Shown piece after piece: positions 25,826-37,800 of a stretch of DNA of 64,000 bases. The stretch comes from Glandiceps talaboti (lineage: Eukaryota; Hemichordata; Enteropneusta; Spengelidae), in contig NC_135561.1 of NCBI RefSeq assembly GCF_964340395.1, positions 18,158,240 through 18,222,239 of the forward strand, read 5' to 3'. The position numbers and the translations under genes are program-made. The notes below the pieces were generated by a model. That model worked only from the letters and a program-made list of their open reading frames with translations, did not search any database and was not told the origin of the DNA. The stretch's first letter is position 1; every line of letters starts with the position of its first letter.

Positions 25826-26019
25826 TTGAAATAAGTTGTAATGTATTAAAAAGTGCCTGGCAGGGATGACAAAATAGCTACATGTAATCAGGAATAGTGG
25901 AGGGATTATAACAAGAGATACTGTAACACTGAATACAAACATGTACTGCAGGCACTGAGATCCTAGCTATTTTACTTAAATTTGTTCATGTGTTTCACCT
26001 AAGATATGTTGTCTATTCA

Positions 26020-26406
26020 GCTGTTACGTTTACTGTCATTTCTTCTTTTGTGAGCACTTGTTACATACATCTGACACAATAACAGGTTTTCCTGAACCAC
26101 ATGAGAGCACTGAGTGAATTCACACAACCAATGAAAACGTGTAATGTGCCAAAACATATGGGTATAGTACTTCAGAGTGCTCTGTTCGAAAAGAGCACAA
26201 GCACGAAGCGCAGACAACAATGTTATCATTATTGTTTGGTGGTTCTCTTTCTTTCAATTTCGAACGTTGAGTGTTTATATTGTAAGACGACGAATTCTGA
26301 TTAGGTACTCGTAAGCACAAGATTGGGTTCGGGAAAACCTATGGTATTGTGTCAGATGTATGTAACGAGTGCTCACAAAAGAACACACAACAGTAAATGT
26401 AACAGC
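26020..26406. mobile_element. MITE with ~80-bp terminal inverted repeats
   Basis: The left arm gctgttacgtttactgtc ... gagcacttgttacatacatctgacacaat ... aggttttcctgaacc is mirrored by ggttcgggaaaacct ... attgtgtcagatgtatgtaacgagtgctc ... cagtaaatgtaacagc. The element is 387 bp with no coding sequence. No clear target-site duplication is visible. Confidence 0.85.
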
Positions 26407-28763
26407 CAAAAAGAAATCATGCCATGTACACTACATGTACATCGGATTTTAATTAGATCAACCCTTGATGATGCTGATGAGACATCAATGAAAATTTTGG
26501 ATTCACTTGACTTTTAAAAAGTTTTGGACTCTGTGAGAAGAAATTTTCATTTGAAATGATAAAAACAAATTTCCAACTAGTTTCACACGTAAGCAAACAG
26601 TCTTAAGGGATTATCACAATATTATGCATCTCATTCAGTGTGTTCATCAGACTGCTAAAACTATCTCAGCTGTGAAATAATACTCTTTATGGCCCGGATA
26701 TTGGTTTCATGAACCGAGGTTTTATAGTGGCAGGGCCCGACTTTAGAAGGGCCTGTAACAGTGTAAGTCATACTACTGAGGTCCACAAAACCCATATCTG
26801 AACCATAAAGATTTTTTATCAAATACCCGGTATCACTTCCAAATTTGCAATCCAATGGAGAACACACACATTGGACCCGGGCAGTAATTTTCTGTATCAT
26901 ACCCAGCACACTTTGCCCAAATATGGCAAGTGGCAAGCTGATTGATATCTGTTCACTCAGTGATTTGACTTTGTTAATTTCTTCATTATTATTATGGTTT
27001 TTTTGAAAAAATAATATTTTAATATCAATGTATGTGGTTGTGTGATTAAGTGATGTTTCCGTATTTTTCCACATAAATTAATTTTCTTCCTTTGTTAATA
27101 ATACTTCAAAGCTGAGATTGTCTTTATTGGCATGGATGGATATTAATGAAAATATTCACTATTTTTATTAGTACATCTGAAGCATAATTAAATGACACAT
27201 TTAACCTACAATACAATACAACTAATAATATAGAAAATTAATTAATTATTAAAACTAATAATATACAAAAGCAATTTTTAGACTGAGACTGCCTTATGGA
27301 CTTGGGTAAACAGTTCAGGACTGCAATATTGGTGTACTTTAAATAATGTATGCCACAACATTTGGCTTTAGGAATCCTGAATGGTGAAATACTGTTTCTT
27401 ATATGATTGATAACTACTTATGTTTACTTCATTCTTCATGTATTGTAGGCATTGCCATTTGATTGTAGGCATTGATATTTACATATTAAAGATGTGATTT
27501 CATTTTAGTTAGTTTTTTCTATGTAGCCCTACTTTATGAAATTTGTCCACGGGGGAGCGTGTTGTTGCATGTCACAGAAATCTTATCACTTTTTATGCCA
27601 CTAGAACCCGGACTTAGATCTTGTAGTAATGTACTAGGTATCAGAATGACACTGAATTAATGCTAACTCATGAATCATTTTCATTTCCAAATCTAAATTC
27701 CTTCTGTAGCAGAATTTCACTTTTTTTGAACATTTAGTGATGAAATTTGTGTTTGCAATGTCATTGAATAGTGGCATGTCTAACGTCAATCTCAATATGT
27801 TACTTACTGCTTTGACTCAATCTCACTTACACCACATGCAATGTTATGTTTCAAGGTTATTGTTAAACATGTGTTTATATGTTATAGAAATTGGCCATTT
27901 CATTTTCCTTTACCCATTGCATTACCTGGGCAGCAAGATTGCCCATTTAATGAACTGTTCAATTTGACCTCAGACCACTGGTGGTCTGACTCATTTCATG
28001 AAATGGAAATTTTTACAGATTGGGGTAAAATATAATATATGATAAATTTGTATGGTGCACACATGTATGTAGGCCCTTCACATTCATCCCATTTATATTC
28101 CCCTTACTCATTATAAACCTTCAAAACAATTCCAAAGTTTCCAATGTTTGCAATAATAATCATGATATAATTATAGAACTCAAACAATGAATTTATAGCA
28201 TTAGTGGAGTTTAATGCACTAAGAAAATATATTTGAACTACAGAGGGCGCTATACAACTCTGCGCTACATCTGTTTGCTGTGGTGCCCCAAAATACACAA
28301 TATCTATCAAAAGTTTTCAGAACAAGTTACTTGGTAAAAATACTGGCTGTAACTGATTTCATGTCAAAAAGACAGATGATGTGACAAAGTATAGTGTTAC
28401 TCTCTCCATTTCTTTAAATGAGAATACATTGAAATTCTATTTCTAGAAAAAATTGATAATTCAGAATAATTCAATAACAACATACTAGTATTAACTACAT
28501 ACTAAACGAATCAACCTTTTGGATACACCTCAGATTTTGGGTTAAAGGTCAAATACACAGACACAGGTCATTATATACATGATTGTACAGTCTATATCTG
28601 TCCTTACAAAACTGGTGGATGAAATTATTAGCTATTAATCATATTTTAAACGAAAGACAGTTTTCAGCAGCTGATTACATAACAGTTTAATGGAATATTT
28701 ATCATTAAGTATAATTATCTGTTCTATCTAATAACACAAGGTAATGACAGTCTATTCTCCAAA
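26407..28763. other. No gene seen
   Basis: No supported exon. A 137-codon minus-strand frame (26661-27074) has no recognised motif and weak coding character. It is downstream flank of the crotonase gene. Confidence 0.55.
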
Positions 28764-29165
28764 GGTGGCTGTACTGTGTGATGTAGCCATGGGATGGGGA
28801 TGGAACTCACTTTTGGCAAGGGAGCAGTGTTAGAAGCTAAGTAACTTTTTTCACACAGCCATTGGGCCCTGGGGTATTAGTATACTGTTGCTAGACTCTG
28901 GTGGCTGTGTGATGTAGCCATGGGATGTGGACGGAACTCAGTTTTGGCAAGGGAGCAGTGTTAGAAGCTAAGTAACTTTTTTCACACAGCCATTGGGCCC
29001 TGGGGTATTAGTATACTGTTGCTAGACTCTGGTGGCTGTGTGATGTAGCCATGAGGGGAGGGACGGAACTCGGTTTTGGCAAGGGAGTGGTGTTAGAAGC
29101 TAAGTAACTTTCTCACACAGCCATTGGGCCCTGGAGTATTAGTATATTGTTGCTAGACTCTGGTG
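28764..29165 (+). repeat. 131-bp tandem repeat, three copies
   Basis: Units start ggtggctgtgtgatgtagccatg near 28764, 28900 and 29031 and contain ttttggcaagggagcag, cacacagccattgggccctgg and gtatactgttgctagactct. The array ends 55 bp beyond the crotonase stop codon, so it may be within the 3' UTR or a 3' UTR intron. Confidence 0.92.
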
Positions 29166-29220
29166 GGTTTTTGATTGAACTATGAATGATACTCTCATTT
29201 ATTGAGATTTCACTTACCAC

Positions 29221-32200
29221 CTAGTCACTTTGGAAGTCTTTAAATGAACCACTCTTTCCAACACCACTGACAAAACTACCAGCACCTTGTATAGACTCCT
29301 CAGCAATCACTTTAGCACCATTGTTATGCTCGAACCTCATAGCATCTTTGAAGGAGTTACTATCAAAAACAGCATGGTACGTTGACTTTCTATCAGCAAG
29401 CATACACTTTTGTGGAAACTGTGTTAACTGCTTCGCTAGTTTAATTGCCTCTTCTAGAGCTGAAGATGAAAACAAAAGGAATCACATGTCAAGTCGAGAC
29501 TTCAAGTGTGTGACTCTGCATACATTGATGCATGTTTTAAAGAAATTAATGTGTGTACAGTTTAAATAGTGCCTTTGAAGTTTCCACCACTGAAATAGTG
29601 CTTAACATGAGATGGTCAACATAGAACAAGAAGGTCGATATATTCCCACATGTGCTCAAAGTACTGCATCTGCTGTACATGTACACAGAATGAGTGTCAA
29701 GGTGTCAAAGAAATCAAATGATTTATTATAATTATTACGACATACCTAGGGAGTACACTTGTACTTCAGGTAATGAGAATTTAATTGGTGTGCAAAGCAC
29801 ATTATAATTATTACCAATGGTGCATCTCTTTCAAGTGGAAAGCCACTCCCAGAAATAAAGGTATTATCATAAACTTTAGGTTCTAAACTTCTGGTGAGTT
29901 ATTGCATGATTTCACATCATGAATGTCCCTTTCACCTCTACTGTTTTCCTACAGGTTCAATGTTGCTTCATGAGAAATGGCAGACACGCATATTTATTAG
30001 ATGACCACTAAATATTCATGACCGCTTACTTCCTGAGGAGCATACAAACGCCTGCTGTCATCAAGCCCACAGGATTGTGTCCTTCATTTAACAATCTCTG
30101 TCCTACCAGATCCCCATTGATATAGATCGACTGACTGTTGCAAAACAGTGGTTCAAATCTTGTCCAAAGACTATAGCCATTCCAAAACAAATGGCAGTGG
30201 TAAAGATTGAACTATCAACTAGCAAATTACAAGTTAGTCTCTCTGACTATCCAACACACACACAAAACCTACCCAACTATCTCTACAACCAGCAAGTGCA
30301 CAAATTACCATTCAACCATCAACACTCCATAACCAGAAATGTACAGATTACTAGCCAACCACTCTAACCATTCAACCATCAAAACTCCATAACCAGAAAT
30401 GTACAGATTACAAGCCAACCACTCTAACCATTCAACCATCATAACTCCATAACCAGAAATGTACAGATTACAAGCCAACCACTCTAACCATTCAACCATC
30501 ATAACTCCATAACCAGCAATGTTACGCACAAATTACAAGCCAGCGCCTCAAACTGTCCAACCAGCATGTCTCAAAAATAAACACCTCAGGCAATGAACTG
30601 TCATGATAACAATGTCATAGTGTCCCATTGCATCATGATAGTATATAATTACCATATTTTTATTTGGCAATGTGTTTCAGTGTCAATTAAATTTTCATGA
30701 ACTAAATTTCATAGTTATAGCCGTCAATGAAATAATTAATAAAAACAAATTATATTACAACACACATAAATCAAACAATTCATTACCAAAAAATTAAAAA
30801 AACAGAAGTCATCTATTATTAGCAAATGGTGTTGGTTGCTATGTGTCTCTATAGTCACACCTGTTATGCATGCAGTTCATTATTGTTTTGCTCTCAATTC
30901 AAGTGGCATAACCTGAGTTTATAGCTTTTTACTCATTCCAAAAGAAAATGCTTACAAAAAACTTCTATCAAACTATTCTAGTATAATGTTAATGTTGATG
31001 CATGCCTTCTATGATGATACAATTTTTATTTTGGCATTGTTAGGACTGTAGCCATGGCTAAATGAAGAAAGATATGGAGGAAAGTATAATTAATTTCCCA
31101 AAGCATAATTTATGAAAAATCAAAAATGGCATTTTGGAATGTTTTGACTCGTCATATATTTCAAGCACTGACCAGTGACAAAGACACAGGTTGTCATGAC
31201 ATAGAACAACCAGGGTATATATTCCATAATTTCTGTTCAAAGATAATATCATGGCTTAAATATGGTATAATAAAATTAATGCTACCATACCTGTGCCATC
31301 TTGTACAACTCTGTTAGCCAAACCAAATTCAAGAGCTTCTTTTGCTGTTACAGGTCTTCCTGTTAATATCAAATCAAGTGCTCTGGATAGACCAATCAGT
31401 GCAGGCAGTTTGACAGTTCCACCATCCACCAATGGTACACCTGGGTAAAAAGAAAGACATAGACCAATCAATGTAGAGGATTTTCATCCATCAGTGATAC
31501 ACCTGGGTATTGTGTATGTAGCACAAAAGATGAGTTAAACCAATCATTGTAGGTGTCTGGACAGTCCTTCATCCACCTGGGTACACCTGGATATAAATGA
31601 CTGACGTACATAAAAAATTATTTCTTTAACTCCTATTACGAAATGGCTCATAACAAAGATACCCTATAAAGGCACAATATCAACTTAATGTTCTATGAAA
31701 TTGTACTTGTAGGTGAGGTAAAATCATGAAATGACTCTCCAGAACCCATAATTCATGAAAATGTCTCTATTTCCTGGAGTGGTATTCCCCTGTAATAAAT
31801 TGACACTAACCAATCAATAAACATAACTTAAAAGTGGATCCAACAGACAATTATAATACCAAAGTATGGGGTAGAATGAAATTATCAGACTGTACTTAAA
31901 CTTTTCACCAAATGATCGATATCAATATTATCCCAAACTTGTTGTGAGTGATAAATGGCAGTCTCACTGAAGTAACCAGACAGTCTAAGTTATGAAATGA
32001 ATATTTTAGTGTAATAATAATATATCACTTACATATCACTACACCATTCTCGCAAACAAGGGCTGATATTTCTTCTGTGACACTGGGAAACACCTAGTGT
32101 GTCTTGGATGGTGCCATAAAAGAGGCTGTGGTGTACAACGATACACTACACAGACTGTTTTATTTTACCAATTATTTCCATTTTAGCAGAGAATAGTTTT

Positions 32201-33324
32201 GCTGTTGAATACCAGCATGATACTTAATATATTAATAAGATTAATTAGACTTTCATCTTTAATTTCAAGTTCCTCGTGAATACTACACAAAAGACAGACA
32301 CAGACAGGTTGTTTCATAATAGTTGTAACTGGAATGATTTATAGCTTGATATAAAACAGGTTACTCTGTGCCATTTATGTCCCAATTCAAAAACAAATTA
32401 AAAACCTCACCATCAAACAGAATGCAAATAGACTTTAATTTTGCAAGAATAAATGTTCATGGACTCTGGCTTCATACTCAGTAATGAAAATTTCCACTCA
32501 CAGAGTCAAAATATTTCTTGGAAGTGTCTGTCTTTATGGAAGTGAATCGCTACCTTTTGCAGACATCTCGTCAGCATCACCAGGGGTGTACTATAGGGAT
32601 GTACTCTTCTGAGACAGGTGACAATAGCCCATTGTAGTACACCCCTGACTATGCTGAGGCGTAAAAAAAAAATTGTGTGGTTCCATTTTAAATAGGTGGG
32701 TAGATCAATTTTTTTATTTTATTTTTTTAAATTATTTTTTTTCATATGTGAGTTTCTAGTTCAGGTAGTTATGTTTTTCTGTTGTTTTCCATATGGTCTC
32801 TGTGTTATTGGCTTCTTCCCATCATATGTACAGCCATTACAGATTGAAAGAACAGTTTTATATTGTCTTTTTCAGTTGATGTCAGTTTCCGCATCCACTA
32901 TTTCTTGTGAGACTTCACAATTTTCGCAATTTTCTTATTTTTTTTCTTGAATATGTAAAAAAAAAAACGTTTAGGGTCGGCGTGAAAAACTAGGTGGGGT
33001 CGGGTAACCAGAACCAAACACCTTTTTTTATTTGGCCATCAGTGAAAATTTGTGATTTGCTTCCAAGACATGTTTTCACTCTGTGAGTAGAAATTTACTT
33101 TAATTTCAATTTTGTATATATCATTTAATGAACATGTGGGGCCACAAACTTGACTAGTTTCCTAAGAACTATTTTTGTAGCCCTAGCCAGAAATTTCTTT
33201 TGTAATTCTCTACATTTTCTATTTTGTCGCTCATTTGACTTGTAAATTTTAATATTTTGTACATTTGTAGATAAGTTTAGAGTATTTGTAAGCCTAACAT
33301 TTCTGGCAGTAAAGGTTATTTATT

Positions 33325-33359
<35 letters not shown>

Positions 33360-34780
33360 TTCATTTACTTATTTATTTATTTTCAAGTTTCTCATATTAC
33401 ATTTTCATGATGTAAATTTTGGATGTTTGGCATGTTCCAACACATTTTATTTCTTAGAATACACACCTATTCCTGGATCGAAAAGTACAATACAGATCAA
33501 TCCAGTGTCTCAAACCATCTAGGTTCTGTAAAACACATTGAATATACGTCCAGAGTCTTAAATTTACAAAATGTACATCACAGATTAGTCAATGCTCTCA
33601 CAATACATTGCAGACCATCTACATCTACGTTCTAAATAGAATGATGCAGAGATATATGCATCCTAGGTTTCTAAAAAATATAACGCCTATTAACCATTCT
33701 GAGTCTCAAAATACAATGCAGACCAATCCAGGGTCTCAAAATACAATGCAGACTAATCCAGGGTCTCAAAATACAATGCAGACCAATCCAGGGTCTCAAA
33801 ATACAATGCAGACCAACCCAGGGTCTCAAAATACAATGCAGACTAATCCAGGGTACCAAAATACAATGCAGACCAATCCAGGGTCTCAAAATACAATGCA
33901 GACCAATCCAGGGTCTCAAAATACAATGCAGACCAATCCAGGGTTTCAAAATACAATGCAGACTAATCCAGGGTACCAAAATACAATGCAGACCAATCCA
34001 GGGTCTTAAAATACAATGCAGACTAATTCAGGGTTTCAAAATACAATGCAGACCCATCCAGGGTTTCAAAATACAATGCAGACTAATCCAGAGTCTTAAA
34101 ATGCAATGCAAACTGATCCAGGGTTTCAAAAATACAATGCAGACCAATCCGGTCTTAAAATACAATGCAAACTAATCCAGTGTTTCACAATACAATGCAT
34201 ACTAATCCAGGGTTTCAAAATACAATGCATACTAATCCAGGGTTTCAAAATACAATGCAGACCAATCCAGGGTCTCAAAATACAACACAGACTAATCTAG
34301 GGTCTCAACATACCAACCAAAAATCAAGAGGCTCAAAAGTAATTGCTGAGCAAACCATGATCAAAAACTATAAAGAAAACCAATATCTGAGGAAAACTAA
34401 TACAGAGACCACAAAAGATACTACAAAAACTTTATTAAGTTTACATGTTACAATGTCAAACTTAAATTCTTTCTTTCAACTTCAATTTGTAGAATGCATG
34501 CATGCATACATACATACATACATACATACATACATACACACATACATACATACATACATACATACATACATACATGCATGCATGCATGCATGCATGCATG
34601 CATACATACATACATACATACATACATACATACATACATACATACATACATACACATACATACATACATACATACATACATACATACATACATACATACA
34701 TACACATACATACATACATACATACATACATACATACATACATACATACATACATACACATACATACATACATACATACA

Positions 34781-34812
<32 letters not shown>

Positions 34813-37800
34813 CATACATACATACGTACGTACGTACGTACGTACATACATACATACATACATACATACATACATACAAACCACACCTTATAATTCTAAC
34901 TATAAAAGTACAATTTAATGGTGATACCAGCCAGTACATCACACGATGCTACTATTAAATAGCCACAATAAATTTCACACAATTCTAAAAATAACACGTC
35001 ATGCCATATTTCAAATGATTCGATAAAACACATACATATAACACTATCTTTGCATTCTTCATAATGATAATAACAACTTCATACCTACATGCCTAGTATT
35101 TTTGGTAAAGGTAGTAAGGATGATACTAGGTAAGTTAAATCAATGTGAATTCCTAGCTGGCATTAAGGTACTAGACAAAGTGTACACATTTTTTGTATCT
35201 TTACAACCTTCCTCTCTATTTGATAACACAGTTCACAAACCTTAGACAACACACTTGAAACACTATAGATTTTAGACTATTCTACCAAAAAAAAATATAT
35301 ATCACATCACATTTTAAGATGATTTGAAAGAGATGCATCATATGATAGTTGGATATAAAATACTTAAAATGGTGGAGATTGTGGTGCAAAACCACTGACA
35401 AGTGGAGAGAATTTGAGCTATTTCTCTAAGGTAGTGATTTACTAAACTACTCACTCTTACCTGTGGTGTGAACAAATTGCCAATATCACTTTTTTCCTCC
35501 AAAGAGGAAATTGTGTATGCTACAGTAAGTCTGGACACCTTGTCACAATGTTGATAAAATTATGGTAATGATTAAGCTACAGTTAGTAGGGCTGTGTTGG
35601 TACATTCAGGACACAAATGCAAATGCACTTTTGAATATACCAGCACTTTAATATTACCATCTAATTATAAATGTTTGATACCTATTATAAGATAAAAACA
35701 ACACAAAGGGAACAAAACAAAAGACAAAAACTAATGGCCAGTTCAACCTTGATTAATTATCATTGTCATAATAAAAAATGATTTCCATAAATTTGCAGAT
35801 GATGTGAATGCACACATGCACGCTCCACTGTCTTTCAAGTTTGAGTTCTGAACACATAGCTAAACACAATTTTGTACTCCTGCATGCCAATGCTCCGTGT
35901 GCATACACATTCTAACGTGTTGCTTAATCTCTCCAATATCTATAATGCAGGCCTATAGCCTACATCAATGGAACTTAACATACACTTGGTGAATAACACT
36001 GTATAAATGCTTTGCAACAGAAGAGAAACAAACAAATTCCACTCAAAAAGCTAGTTCATTAGTCAGTGCTAGTCAGACCATAGTGTATAAAGCACCTAGC
36101 TCATTAGTTAGAGCCCATGCTAACAAATGGACGACACAACATGCCAGCATATGTATAATTATTACAGGTCAAAATACATAATTTTATGTTTATTTCATTA
36201 TCAACTTATCGCTGTTTCATAAGTGCTCAAATAAATCATTTTCTGTCAACACACATACTACGTACTTTCCTTTCTTGTTCACTATACATTTGGCCTAGAA
36301 ATGAACTTTCGTCTAGCAGCCACTTTGAAAGTCACTGCTAGTGACACAGGAAGGATGCCCCTCCCTGACTTATTGCTGTTACTTGCATTCACACATCATG
36401 GTATTCTATCATACTATAATAATGACATGAAATAATTAAATAATTAAATATGTATATGTGACTTAATGTTTGGGTTTTTTTCGGTAAACTTGATAAAATG
36501 GCAATTCTTAAAAAAAAAATCTAATTGAACATCAGGTTTCAAAAGTAGATTTTTAGAGGTGCTTTAGTCTGGTAAAAAAGTACTATAAGCTTCTAACTTC
36601 TATTCTAAGTCTAACTCTTGCTAGACCGCGTATACTGTAGTTGGCTATTTCTAAGGCATGCCACAGTCATACTGTAATAATCAAGTACTTGGAACAAAGC
36701 ATATTGAAGTTGCTCAGAAAACTTAAGATATAATCAAATTCTGTGAAACAACTATAAACTTACCAAATCTTCTACAGAATATACCCATGATTGCACTTTC
36801 TTCAACCACCCTCATGTCGCATAGTAATGCCATCTCCAAGCCACCAGCTACAGCATACCCTTGAATGGCACCTACGATAGGTTTGGAGAAAAACAACTTG
36901 CCTGGTCCCTGTAAAACAATAATCAGACAATAGAATACCGTCTTCAGTTACATTTTTATTGTAACAGGCAATAAGTCCCATTAGGTAAAATGTACCCAGA
37001 GTCCTCTGTCATTTTACCAAGTTTCCACACACCAATTGTGATTCTCTACTAGGTATATCTATGGCCAATAAAATCTACCCGAGTTCCCCTGTCATTTTAC
37101 CAGGGTTCTACATCACAATTGTAGTACTAGCCTAGGTATAACAACCCATAGGCAATAAGTAGAGGTAGGTAAAATCTACCCGAGTTCCCCTGTCATTTTA
37201 CCAGGGTTCTACATCACAATTGTAGTACTAGCCTAGGTATAACAACCCATAGGCAATAAGTAGAGGTAGGTAAAATCTACCCGAGTTCCCCTGTCATTTT
37301 ACCAGGGTTCTACATCACAATTGTAGTACTAGCCTATGTATAACAATCTGCCTATGTCTGTTAACAAATTCCCAAACCTTAGCAAAAATGCTGAATTCAT
37401 TCAAGGCAATTTTTTACATTTTTTAACTGAGTATTATACAGCATGGAAAAATTGTACCAAACGAGTTCACACAAAATGAAACTAAATTTTAAAAAATAGA
37501 AAACAAAAAGATATTTGATGACCATTCTTACCATTTGTGAATACTTTATTTTGAATTCAGGAGGGTAACTGGACACTTCTTTTAGATCCCATCCAGCACA
37601 GAAGCTATCTCCTAGAAGATTTTTATAACATGTAATGTGTTTTGAATAAGTGCTACTCAGTATACACTTTTAAAAGTTCACTACATTATTCTACGGCATT
37701 GAACTTTGTACAATAGCAGCCGAAGAAGGCTGAAAGATTTAGCCCCTAAATAAGACTCTGAGAGTGGAACTACTATATGATTCCAGAGCAAGGATATACA

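Noticed and set aside
26661-27074. 137-residue minus-strand frame.
   Set aside because: No recognised motif, AT-driven composition and no splice partners; most likely chance.
33608-34893. Frames with QNTMQTNPGS repeats.
   Set aside because: 30-bp minisatellite inside crotonase intron 4; both strands open.
34448-34958. Several overlapping 130-240 residue frames of YIHT or MYVC repeats.
   Set aside because: Artefact of the CATA tetranucleotide run; present in many frames and both strands.
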